This document shows positions 17,589-24,262 of a stretch of DNA of 39,019 nucleotides, in pieces. Location: contig CANHRS010000018.1 of assembly GCA_947463445.1 (NCBI GenBank), forward strand, positions 1 through 39,019, written 5' to 3'. The notes below the pieces were generated by a model, which saw only the letters and a list, made by a program, of their open reading frames with translations, was not told the origin of the DNA and searched no databases. This DNA is from Flavobacteriia bacterium. Lineage in GTDB: Bacteria; Bacteroidota; Bacteroidia; Flavobacteriales_D; Crocinitomicaceae. The stretch's first letter is position 1. Every line of letters begins with the position of its first letter. A program made the translations under genes and the position numbers.

Positions 17589-19714
17589 CAATTTAAAGTC
17601 AATTCTATTAAACCACCTCTATAAATTTGTTTCCCTGGAAAAACGGATTGTTTTGTAACTTTACCATATCCTTTCAAACTTACATGCATCCCTGCGTTTT
17701 CAATTAAATAAACGGCATCTTTAGCATTCATCCCAACAACATCTGGAACTAAATTTTTTGTAATTAAACGCTTATGAAATTCTATTACGTTTCTTTGTTT
17801 TTCGGTAGAAATCCATTCATCTTCCGATGTTTGTCTAAATGGGATTTTCAATTTTCCTAAGATTTTTTTCAAATCATAGCGATTACCATCTTTAGAAACT
17901 GGTATTTCCCAAACACGTTTTCCTTTTTCATTGATGGCTTTGTGGTATTTTAAACTAGAGGCGTACACTTTATTCGCAATAGCAGAAAATACAGTACCTG
18001 ACATAACAGAGCCATATACATTTTCACCGATTGCTTCCACTGAAACAATACAAGAATACCTCGGGTTTTTCACTGGAAAATAACCTACAAATGATGCTAA
18101 GAAAATACGTTCTCCTTTACCTGCTTTTGCCGAACGATCATTCATTACTTGCGCTGTACCGGTTTTACCCGCAATTTCAAAATAGGAAGAAGTTAATTTC
18201 TTACCTGTTCCATTCGTCATTACACCTTCTAAACATCCTTTCAAAATTTCAAGGGTGCTTTTGGAACAAATTTTTTGTCTTAATACAACTGGCTGAAACG
18301 TTTTAATAACTTCTGCACCTCGACGAATTTCTTGTACAAACTGAGGTCTAACTAACTTACCCTCATTTGCAATTGAATTATAAAACGCAAGGGTTTGTAA
18401 AGGTGTTTGCTGAAATTCATATCCAACAGCCATCCAAGGTAAAGAAAGTCCAGACCATTTTTTAGTTCCAGGACGATGCACCGTTGGATTTGGTTCACCC
18501 GATAAATCAATTCCTAATGGTTCCGTTAATCCAAATTCATCCAAATGTCTTAGAAACTCTTGTGGTTCATCTTTGTATGCTTTATAAATAATTTTAGAAA
18601 TAACATTGGATGATTTCTCAAAAGCTTGTTGAATAGAGATACGACCATAATTATGTCTCTTAGCCTCATTTAAAGTTCTACCTCTGAAAGTGTAACTACT
18701 TGCCGCTTGAACAGTATCTGTAATTTTAAATTTATCATCCTCTAAACCGGCCATTAAAGATGCTAATTTAAAAGTAGATCCAGGAACTTCCTTCATCCCA
18801 ATTGCTTGGTTATACAATTCGTAATACTTACCATCTTCTTCAGAAAGAGCAAGGTTTGCAATCGCTTTCACAAATCCAGTTTTCACATCCATCACAATTA
18901 CACACCCGTTATTTGCTTTCTTATCTTTTAATTGTTTGTGCAATTCATTTTGTGCTACCTCTTGAATTTCTTTATCAATTGAAGTAATTACGTCTGCTCC
19001 TTCAATCGCTTCTTTCGTAATTTGCCCTCTTTTTTTCCAACCTGTAGCCAATTTTTGCTCTACTTCCTCACCCGGTTCTCCAGCTAAATAATCGTGAAAA
19101 GCACCTTCAATTCCAACACGTAATTCAGGTTTTCCTGGTATGTGTTGATAATAACCTAAGGTTCTCTTTAATAAATCTCCAAAAGGTCTTTTTCTAATTA
19201 TAATTTCTTCATTATCAATTAAACCACCTTTATTTCTTCCTTCTTTAAAAATTGGGAAAGATTTAATATAACGACGTTGTTCATTAGTAACTTTTTCTTT
19301 AATCTTCAAATAACGATTTTTGCGCGCGCGCGCCTTACGTACATAGTTTTCAAACTCCCTAGGATTCGTGTATACCTTTGGAAACATTCTACTCATCTTA
19401 ATCGATAGATCGGTAATTTGACTATCAAACAATTCTTTTGAAGGTACCGTTGGATCCATGTATAAATTGTAATAGGAAATTGAAGTAACCAAAGAAACTC
19501 CATTACAATCAAGTACTTCTCCCATCCGCGGATAACGTTTCACATAACGAATTGGCATTTTTCCTGCAGAATCATCGTTAGAAAGTTCTGAATTTTGCTT
19601 GCCCGTTTTATCTAATTGGATTCTGACAACTTGGACAATAACAAGAACCATCGCTATTACAAATAGCGAATAAACCAAATAGGCTCTTAATAATAATCCT
19701 TGTCTTTCGGTCAT
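17588..19714 (-). CDS. ftsI: Septal class B penicillin-binding protein with PASTA domain (FtsI/PBP3-type)
   Basis: Bitopic D,D-transpeptidase that cross-links septal peptidoglycan, partner of FtsW. Its 708 residues are longer than E. coli FtsI (588). Order: a membrane anchor at about residues 10-31, the class B dimerisation domain (PRMGEVLDCNGVSL), then the transpeptidase domain with SxxK as STFK (catalytic Ser at residue 313), SSN at about 372 and KTGTAQVM. A C-terminal PASTA domain (LVPDVVGMNAKDAVYLIENA to the end) is present, a form found in Bacteroidota and Gram-positives but not in E. coli. A 12-base (GC)6 run at 19322-19333 codes for part of KARARK. It is joined to ftsL by an ATGA overlap and to murE by TGATG. 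Confidence 0.96.
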   Translation of the reverse strand: MTERQGLLLRAYLVYSLFVIAMVLVIVQVVRIQLDKTGKQNSELSNDDSAGKMPIRYVKRYPRMGEVLDCNGVSLVTSISYYNLYMDPTVPSKELFDSQITDLSIKMSRMFPKVYTNPREFENYVRKARARKNRYLKIKEKVTNEQRRYIKSFPIFKEGRNKGGLIDNEEIIIRKRPFGDLLKRTLGYYQHIPGKPELRVGIEGAFHDYLAGEPGEEVEQKLATGWKKRGQITKEAIEGADVITSIDKEIQEVAQNELHKQLKDKKANNGCVIVMDVKTGFVKAIANLALSEEDGKYYELYNQAIGMKEVPGSTFKLASLMAGLEDDKFKITDTVQAASSYTFRGRTLNEAKRHNYGRISIQQAFEKSSNVISKIIYKAYKDEPQEFLRHLDEFGLTEPLGIDLSGEPNPTVHRPGTKKWSGLSLPWMAVGYEFQQTPLQTLAFYNSIANEGKLVRPQFVQEIRRGAEVIKTFQPVVLRQKICSKSTLEILKGCLEGVMTNGTGKKLTSSYFEIAGKTGTAQVMNDRSAKAGKGERIFLASFVGYFPVKNPRYSCIVSVEAIGENVYGSVMSGTVFSAIANKVYASSLKYHKAINEKGKRVWEIPVSKDGNRYDLKKILGKLKIPFRQTSEDEWISTEKQRNVIEFHKRLITKNLVPDVVGMNAKDAVYLIENAGMHVSLKGYGKVTKQSVFPGKQIYRGGLIELTLN

Positions 19715-20124
19715 TTAACTTCCTGCTTAATTCGAATTACTTTTGCTGGTTTTGTCGTTTCATACAAACCTCTAGCTTCTAATTTTTTTATTAATATTTC
19801 TCTTTTTGTTGCTTCCTCTAATTTCGCTCTAGTCTCAACAAATTCAGCAGTTTTCGCATCTAGTTCCACTTGGGTACTTTCCATTTCTTTCACTAAACTT
19901 TTACCGTAATAGCCTTTGGAAATAACGATAATAAACATGGCAAACAAGAAGAAAACATAAGTTAAGTTGTTGATTACAAAATCTTGCACCAAAAACTCTC
20001 CATTTAAAATTTGAAGAAAAATATTAGAGGACTTTCCCTCCTTCTTTTTCTTTATTTTTTTTCGCTTCGGAGATTGAGTAACTTCCTCAATTACATCCTC
20101 TTTCTTGATGTATTCGTTATCCAT
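19711..20124 (-). CDS. ftsL: FtsL-like cell division protein
   Basis: A 137-residue single-pass protein. Residues 1-50 are cytoplasmic and very basic around 19-31 (PKRKKIKKKKEGK). A transmembrane segment spans about 53-69 (NLTYVFFLFAMFIIVIS). Residues 75-115 form a predicted coiled coil (KEMESTQVELDAKTAEFVET, LEEATKREILIKKLEARGL) in the periplasm. FtsL proteins are poorly conserved; the call relies on this topology plus the classical position between rsmH and ftsI. The expected role is a scaffold with FtsQ that activates FtsW-FtsI. Its start overlaps rsmH by 8 bases and its stop overlaps ftsI as ATGA. Confidence 0.88.
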   Translation of the reverse strand: MDNEYIKKEDVIEEVTQSPKRKKIKKKKEGKSSNIFLQILNGEFLVQDFVINNLTYVFFLFAMFIIVISKGYYGKSLVKEMESTQVELDAKTAEFVETRAKLEEATKREILIKKLEARGLYETTKPAKVIRIKQEVK

Positions 20125-21037
20125 TTTCTCGTTCTGCTATTCTTAATTTTGCACTTCTAGCTCTTGAATTGACTGCAATCTCTTCTTCCGAAGGTGAAAC
20201 TGGCTTTCTTGTAATATCACTAAACGGTTTTAAGATATTTCCGAAAAAATCCTTTTCAATGTGACCATCTAGATTTCCACGCTTTAAGTAATTTTTAACT
20301 AATCGATCTTCTAAAGAATGGTAAGACATTACCACTAATCGGCCACCTGGCTTCAACACCTCTCCTGTTTGCATCAAGAATTTCTCCAATACATCCAATT
20401 CGTTATTCACTTCCATGCGGATCGCTTGAAACACTTGTGCAAAAAACTTGTGATCTTTGAATTTTGGTGCAATCGGTGCTAAAACCTCCATTAATTCACC
20501 AGTAGTATGAATTGGACTAGCTTGACGTGCTCTACAGATCGTTCCTGCAATCTTTCCCGGAGAGGTTAACTCACCATACTTGCGTAAAATCTTAATTAAT
20601 TGATCTTCTTCATATTCATTCACCACCACAAATGCAGATAATGCACCATTTTGATTCATACGCATATCCAACGGATCGTTAGAACGAATGGAAAAACCAC
20701 GTTTACCCTCATCAAACTGATGGGAAGAAACACCTAAGTCTGCTAAAATCCCATCTACTTTTTCAATCCCCATGGCACGTAAGTGATTTTTAAGGAAGGA
20801 AAAATTAGAAGGAATCAAGTGAAAGTTTGATGCTTCCCAAGCATTTGCTAATGCATCTGGATCTTGGTCAAAAGCAATCAACTGACCTTTTTCTGAAAGT
20901 TTTGAAAATATAGCTTTTGAATGTCCGCCACCACCAAAGGTAACATCAACATACACCCCGTCAGGATGGATATTCAACCCTTCCAAACAAGCCTCAAGCA
21001 TTACTGGTACGTGGTATACTTCTTTATTCTGTGTCAT
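20117..21037 (-). CDS. rsmH: 16S rRNA (cytosine(1402)-N(4))-methyltransferase RsmH (MraW)
   Basis: SAM-dependent methyltransferase modifying C1402 in the decoding centre of 16S rRNA. The substrate-entry motif YHVPVMLEACLEGL is followed by motif I VDVTFGGGGHSKAIF; IDxDP appears as AFDQDPDALANA; GILADLGVSSHQFD and the end RLVVMSYHSLEDRLVKNYLK are diagnostic. The C-terminus (SRARSAKLRIAER) is typical. I choose ATG 21037 (306 residues, MTQNKEVYHVPVM); an in-frame GTG three codons upstream is less likely. This start overlaps the mraZ stop by 14 bases, which couples the two genes. Confidence 0.97.
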   Translation of the reverse strand: MTQNKEVYHVPVMLEACLEGLNIHPDGVYVDVTFGGGGHSKAIFSKLSEKGQLIAFDQDPDALANAWEASNFHLIPSNFSFLKNHLRAMGIEKVDGILADLGVSSHQFDEGKRGFSIRSNDPLDMRMNQNGALSAFVVVNEYEEDQLIKILRKYGELTSPGKIAGTICRARQASPIHTTGELMEVLAPIAPKFKDHKFFAQVFQAIRMEVNNELDVLEKFLMQTGEVLKPGGRLVVMSYHSLEDRLVKNYLKRGNLDGHIEKDFFGNILKPFSDITRKPVSPSEEEIAVNSRARSAKLRIAERENG

Positions 21038-21482
21038 CGATATCACCCATTACTTCCTCTGCCAAATCAGCAAAGTCTGCCATGTTTCCTTCGATAACAT
21101 CGAAGTACTTGGTTTTATCCCAAATTTCAATTCTGTCGTTGTACGCAATCAGCATAACGTCCTTATCCAACCCTACTCGATCCATCAACATCGATGGAAT
21201 TAAAATCCTACCAACACCATCCAAGGCAATTGCTTTCGCACCTTGATGAAACAAACGGTAGAACATACGGTTTTTAGGCTTAAACAAATTCATTTTAGAA
21301 AGTTTATCACTCAATCTATCCCATTCATTCATTGGGTAAAGTGTTAAACAATCTTCAAATCCTTTATTCAACATGAATTTCTCTTGGGCAGCAGGAGACA
21401 ATTGCTTACGCAATGACGCAGGAAATAAGAAACGCCCTTTCGCGTCTAATCTTACTTCATATTCTCCTACTAAACCAGCCAT
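21024..21482 (-). CDS. mraZ: Transcriptional regulator MraZ
   Basis: First gene of the dcw operon and its DNA-binding regulator in other bacteria. Its 152 residues carry two AbrB-like swapped-hairpin repeats, each with the DxxGR core: VRLDAKGRFLFPASLR at about residues 10-25 and IALDGVGRILIPSMLM at about 87-102. MraZ forms ring-shaped oligomers that read direct DNA repeats at 10-bp spacing. Boxes of that form lie 38-61 bases upstream of this start on the same strand (21520-21543), so autoregulation is inferred. The C-terminal tail is acidic (ADLAEEVMGDIDDTE). Confidence 0.97.
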   Translation of the reverse strand: MAGLVGEYEVRLDAKGRFLFPASLRKQLSPAAQEKFMLNKGFEDCLTLYPMNEWDRLSDKLSKMNLFKPKNRMFYRLFHQGAKAIALDGVGRILIPSMLMDRVGLDKDVMLIAYNDRIEIWDKTKYFDVIEGNMADFADLAEEVMGDIDDTE

Positions 21483-21519
21483 AACAAATTAATAATGGGT
21501 AAAATTAGTGAAGATTTCT

Positions 21520-21543
21520 CCACTTTTTACCACCAATTTACAC
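21520..21543 (-). promoter_or_regulatory. Putative MraZ operator upstream of mraZ
   Basis: On the minus strand three boxes GTGTA, GTGGT and GTGGA follow one another at exact 10-bp spacing, separated by 5-base spacers. E. coli MraZ binds TGGGN repeats with 5-base spacers and Mollicutes MraZ binds AAAGTG repeats; both ideas fit here (AAAAAGTGG). The position, 38-61 bases ahead of the ATG, suits a promoter-proximal operator. Confidence 0.6.
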
Positions 21544-21635
21544 TATGTTAATAACTTGTAACGTATAAAGCGATAAAAATGTTTCAAATATTTTAAAAAC
21601 AACTGAATTAAAGTGTTTTACAAATAAATAAATGA

Positions 21636-21670
21636 GTGGTAAAAAGTGGTATTTTAAGAAAAAATGTGGA
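21636..21670 (+). promoter_or_regulatory. Second GTGG box array, opposite orientation
   Basis: On the plus strand GTGGT (21636), GTGGT (21646) and GTGGA (21666) lie in 10-bp phase with one position skipped. The core GTGGTAAAAAGTGG is the same as in the array near mraZ, in inverted orientation. It sits between the divergent mraZ and engB genes and could serve either. Confidence 0.45.
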
Positions 21671-21682
21671 AAAGTTTAGGGA

Positions 21683-21714
21683 TTTGAAAATTTGAAAATT
21701 TGTTGATTTGAAAA
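21683..21714. repeat. Four 8-bp repeats TTTGNNNN
   Basis: TTTGAAAA, TTTGAAAA, TTTGTTGA and TTTGAAAA follow without gaps. A short tandem repeat in the spacer before engB; likely slippage-derived, with no assigned function. Confidence 0.7.
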
Positions 21715-21773
21715 TGAATTACCTTGAAATTTATTGGATGTAGGAAATTGAAGATTATTGCGTTGAAAATGAC

Positions 21774-21781
21774 TAAATTTG
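21774..21781 (+). promoter_or_regulatory. Candidate -7 box for engB
   Basis: TAAATTTG fits TAnnTTTG and lies 16 bases before the engB ATG, giving a very short leader. TTG triplets occur upstream but not at the ideal distance for a -33 box. Confidence 0.4.
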
Positions 21782-21797
21782 CACAAAATACCCCCGT

Positions 21798-22394
21798 ATG
21801 ATCATCAAAACAGCAACATTCAAAGTAAGTAACTCCGACCATAAACTTTGTCCAGACGACAATAAACCAGAATTCGCATTTATCGGAAGATCAAACGTTG
21901 GTAAGTCATCCTTAATCAACATGTTGACCAACCAAAAAAGTTTAGCAAAAACTTCTGGAACTCCAGGAAAAACACAGTTGATTAACCATTTTGAAATAAA
22001 CAACGAATGGTATTTGGTCGATTTACCAGGTTATGGATTTGCAAAGGCCTCTAAAAAAGCGCGACATGGGTGGGAAGAATTTATTGCTGCTTATTTAACG
22101 CAACGCAAAACCTTATTAAACACGTTTGTATTGTTAGATGCAAGATTACCACCACAAAATATCGACTTAGAATTTATGGGATGGTGCGGCGAAAAAGAAA
22201 TCCCTTTCTCCATGGTTTTCACAAAGTTAGATAAATTATCTTCTTCCGAAAAACAAAAAAATATTTTGAGCTACAAAAAGGAAATGTTGAAACAGTGGGA
22301 AGAATTACCACCAGTATTTGCAACTTCGAGTGAATCCAAATTTGGGAAAGAACCTGTTTTGAATTATATCGATGAAATTCTGAAGACGTGTTAA
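21798..22394 (+). CDS. engB: Ribosome biogenesis GTP-binding protein EngB (YihA/YsxC)
   Basis: Small TRAFAC-class GTPase needed for assembly of the large ribosomal subunit. Its 198 residues are full length. G1 is GRSNVGKSS (residues 30-38), the switch region is TSGTPGKTQ (52-60), G3 is DLPGYG (75-80), G4 is TKLD (142-145) and G5 is FATSS near residue 174. The start MIIKTATFKVSN suits the family. It is transcribed alone on the plus strand, divergent from mraZ, and ends convergent to the small membrane protein gene; no strong terminator is visible between them. Confidence 0.97.
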   Translation: MIIKTATFKVSNSDHKLCPDDNKPEFAFIGRSNVGKSSLINMLTNQKSLAKTSGTPGKTQLINHFEINNEWYLVDLPGYGFAKASKKARHGWEEFIAAYLTQRKTLLNTFVLLDARLPPQNIDLEFMGWCGEKEIPFSMVFTKLDKLSSSEKQKNILSYKKEMLKQWEELPPVFATSSESKFGKEPVLNYIDEILKTC

Positions 22395-22403
22395 TTTCTT
22401 TTT

Positions 22404-22443
22404 AGACTAAAAGACGATAGACATTAGACAAAAGACAAAAGAC
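22404..22443. repeat. Six AGAC motifs at 7-bp spacing
   Basis: AGAC occurs at 22404, 22412, 22419, 22426, 22433 and 22440, so five of the units share an exact 7-bp period (AGACNNN). It lies in the convergent spacer after engB. Likely a degenerate heptad tandem repeat; no known function. Confidence 0.7.
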
Positions 22444-22458
22444 TTCTAGTTCAAGAAA

Positions 22459-22478
22459 ATTGTTACATTGTCACATTA
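22459..22478. repeat. Left copy of a 20-bp direct repeat
   Basis: ATTGTTACATTGTCACATTA here and ATTGTTACATTTTCACATTA at 22888-22907 differ at one base. The two copies bracket the small membrane protein gene and its broken neighbour. Confidence 0.75.
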
Positions 22479-22491
22479 GAGAATTACTAAA

Positions 22492-22677
22492 TTAATCTTC
22501 CTTCTCCTTTTTTTCTTTTTTTAGCATAAAATACATATTTGCACCACTTAAGGCTAAACTCATTATTAAGTTTTTTAACAACCTGAAGTCTTTAAAAAAT
22601 AGATAGTCCAATACACTAAGTACAACAAAACCAACTAAAAATTGGATAATAAAGGGTCTATATTTACTTTTCATCAT
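22492..22677 (-). CDS. Small two-helix membrane protein, unknown function
   Basis: A 61-residue protein that I do not recognise. It has a basic start (MMKSKYRP), a hydrophobic helix at about residues 9-25 (FIIQFLVGFVVLSVLDY), a short polar turn (FFKDFRLLKN), a second hydrophobic helix at about 37-51 (LIMSLALSGANMYFM) and a Lys/Glu-rich tail (LKKEKKEKED), so a hairpin in the inner membrane is predicted. Support for its being real comes from the well-formed topology and from a related but interrupted frame immediately upstream (22664-22855). It is flanked by convergent engB and by the SDR gene. Function cannot be inferred. Confidence 0.62.
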   Translation of the reverse strand: MMKSKYRPFIIQFLVGFVVLSVLDYLFFKDFRLLKNLIMSLALSGANMYFMLKKEKKEKED

Positions 22678-22855
22678 TCGTTTTTTGTTTAGTATTTTGA
22701 TAAAATATAAAAAGAGAGGTTGGAATACTAATTATCGCGCATTTACGAATATTGAGTTCGCTTTCAATTAGAAAATCAGTCAAAGTGAAACAAACAAATC
22801 AAAAAGCTACAAATATCAAAAGCTTTACATATTTATTTTTAATCTTTTTCATCAT
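22664..22855 (-). pseudogene. Decayed tandem copy of the small membrane protein
   Basis: Starting at ATG 22855 (MMKKIKNKYVKLLIFVAF) the frame meets TGA at 22799-22801, then stays open for 44 codons (FVCFTLTDFLIESELNIRKC and on to KTNDEK) until TAA at 22664. Read through the stop, the 63 codons align almost gap-free with the intact 61-residue neighbour: same MMK start, KY, FV just after the stop, D-[FY]-L, then K, I, S, S, Y and K at matching spacing, and the same Lys/Glu tail. The stop falls where the neighbour has Gly (GGT). The end overlaps the neighbour's start by 14 bases. A nonsense-mutated duplicate is the simplest reading; identity is low, so the duplication is old or the similarity partly reflects shared composition. 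Confidence 0.5.
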
Positions 22856-22887
22856 CTAATTATAAATTTTATCAATGTCAATTTTCC

Positions 22888-22907
22888 ATTGTTACATTTT
22901 CACATTA
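22888..22907. repeat. Right copy of a 20-bp direct repeat
   Basis: ATTGTTACATTTTCACATTA matches the copy at 22459-22478 in 19 of 20 positions. It overlaps the last two codons and the stop codon of the SDR gene. Confidence 0.75.
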
Positions 22908-23910
22908 ACCTCCCTTCAACCGCATGTTTCACTGTGTCTTCGATACTCCTAAATTCAAAATCTAACATTTTTTTCAATTTAGCACTATCGTAAGACACTT
23001 TTGCTTGCGCACTTCTTGCAGATTCTTTCGTTACCGTTTGATGTCCTGTCACTAAACTCAACAACCAAGAAACTCTCCAAGCCAAACCACTCAAAAAGGA
23101 CTTTGCAACTAAGAATGGTGCTTTTTTATTCATTTGCTTTGCTGTAACGTCAAAAAGGTGCTTAAACGTAACATTATTTCCAGTACACAAATAACGCTGA
23201 TTAAATGCTTCTGGCATCACCATAAGTTGCGTCATTGCAAAGACAACATCGCGCACATCTACAAACGCATTTGCTCCCAACGTATAAAATTTCAAACCAT
23301 TAGAAAGCGTACGAAAAATGGACAAAGAACTTTCATTCCAATCACCAGGACCAATAATTACACTTGGATTGATTATAACCGCATTTAAGCCTTCTTCTAT
23401 TCCTCTCCATACTTCATTCTCCGAAAGGTATTTTGAAATGGCATAACCCGAATGGGAATCATCTGCAATCCATTTATTAGACTCTTCCACCGATCGGTAT
23501 CCATTTTGATCCAAAGGTGTTTTCCCAACAGCCGCAGTCGATGAAACATGCATTAAACGTTTAACTCCTAAACCCATTGCTACATTCACCACATTTGCTG
23601 TTCCATATTTATTGATACGTAACATGGTTTGGTAATCTTTCTTTTGGAAAGAAACCATCGCAGCACAATGGTATACTTCTTCACAACCTGTCATCGATTC
23701 CTCCAAAGTAACAACATCTAAAACATCACATTCCACCCATTCAATTGACTGAAAAACTTCAAAAGGTGTATTATAAAAAGAAAATAGTGATTTTACTTTT
23801 TCGATACGTTTTGGATCACGATACGTTGCACGTACACTTTTCCCAGCATTTGCTAAATTGTGAATTAAATGACTTCCTAAAAGCCCCGTACCTCCAGTTA
23901 CTAGTATCAT
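22900..23910 (-). CDS. NAD-dependent epimerase/dehydratase family protein (extended SDR)
   Basis: A 336-residue extended short-chain dehydrogenase. The nucleotide-binding loop TGGTGLLGSH is at residues 5-14; DVLD near 62-65 and HCAAMVSF near 81-88 are standard; the catalytic set is Ser/Thr at about 124 and Y156-x3-K160 (SGYAISK); NPSVIIGPGDW lies after it. It resembles the dihydroflavonol-4-reductase-like branch of SDRs, which act on varied substrates, so the substrate is not predicted. It follows the ATL gene by 16 bases and is probably the last gene of the wecA-type/ATL/SDR operon. Its C-terminus overlaps the right copy of a 20-bp direct repeat. Confidence 0.9.
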   Translation of the reverse strand: MILVTGGTGLLGSHLIHNLANAGKSVRATYRDPKRIEKVKSLFSFYNTPFEVFQSIEWVECDVLDVVTLEESMTGCEEVYHCAAMVSFQKKDYQTMLRINKYGTANVVNVAMGLGVKRLMHVSSTAAVGKTPLDQNGYRSVEESNKWIADDSHSGYAISKYLSENEVWRGIEEGLNAVIINPSVIIGPGDWNESSLSIFRTLSNGLKFYTLGANAFVDVRDVVFAMTQLMVMPEAFNQRYLCTGNNVTFKHLFDVTAKQMNKKAPFLVAKSFLSGLAWRVSWLLSLVTGHQTVTKESARSAQAKVSYDSAKLKKMLDFEFRSIEDTVKHAVEGRLM

Positions 23911-23926
23911 GCAACGAATTTAAGAA

Positions 23927-24262
23927 TTACAATTCTAATTCTACGGAAGGATCCCAAAACAATTGCTTAAAATTCACAATACAATCCTCTTTCACAACAA
24001 TACCTTCCAAGTGAAGCAAACGCTCCATTTCTTCCGGATTTGAAAAATGCATTTTACCTGTAAGACAACCCAGACGATTTACTACACGATGCGCAGGGAT
24101 TCCAGGTATTGCATGCGAAGCATTCATAGCATAACCAACAACACGGCTTGATTTTTTAGCACCTAAATAAGCAGCGATTGCTCCATAAGAGGTAACCCTA
24201 CCTTTCGGAATTAATTTTACCACTTGAAAAACGGAGTTAAAAAAATCAGTTTGATTACGCAT
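23927..24262 (-). CDS. Alkyltransferase-like protein (ATL, MGMT family)
   Basis: A 111-residue protein equal to the C-terminal DNA-binding domain of O6-alkylguanine-DNA alkyltransferase. The helix-turn-helix core (GRVTSYGAIAAYLG, SSRVVGYAMN) and the active-site loop are clear, but the motif reads PAHRV (residues 56-60) with Ala57 in place of the alkyl-accepting Cys of PCHRV. Such ATL proteins bind O6-alkylguanine without repairing it and flag the lesion for nucleotide excision repair; this role is known from other members and inferred here. The start ATG overlaps the stop of the upstream sugar transferase gene by one base (TAATG), and the SDR gene follows 16 bases later. Confidence 0.93.
   Translation of the reverse strand: MRNQTDFFNSVFQVVKLIPKGRVTSYGAIAAYLGAKKSSRVVGYAMNASHAIPGIPAHRVVNRLGCLTGKMHFSNPEEMERLLHLEGIVVKEDCIVNFKQLFWDPSVELEL

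Larger units (their letters stand above)
21483..21797. other. Divergent regulatory region mraZ / engB
   Basis: These 315 bases hold no gene. They contain the two oppositely oriented GTGG box arrays (21520-21543 and 21636-21670), four copies of TTTGNNNN at an exact 8-bp period (21683-21714) and a TAAATTTG box close to engB. No convincing TAnnTTTG box was found for mraZ itself. Confidence 0.6.

Noticed and set aside
22395-22491. Terminator for engB
   Set aside because: No GC-containing stem with a T-run is visible; only the AGAC heptads and a 20-bp direct repeat copy are present.
22799-22801. Selenocysteine or programmed read-through at the in-frame TGA
   Set aside because: The aligned residue in the neighbour is Gly, not Cys, and I see no convincing stem-loop right after the stop; nonsense decay is simpler, though recoding is not strictly excluded.
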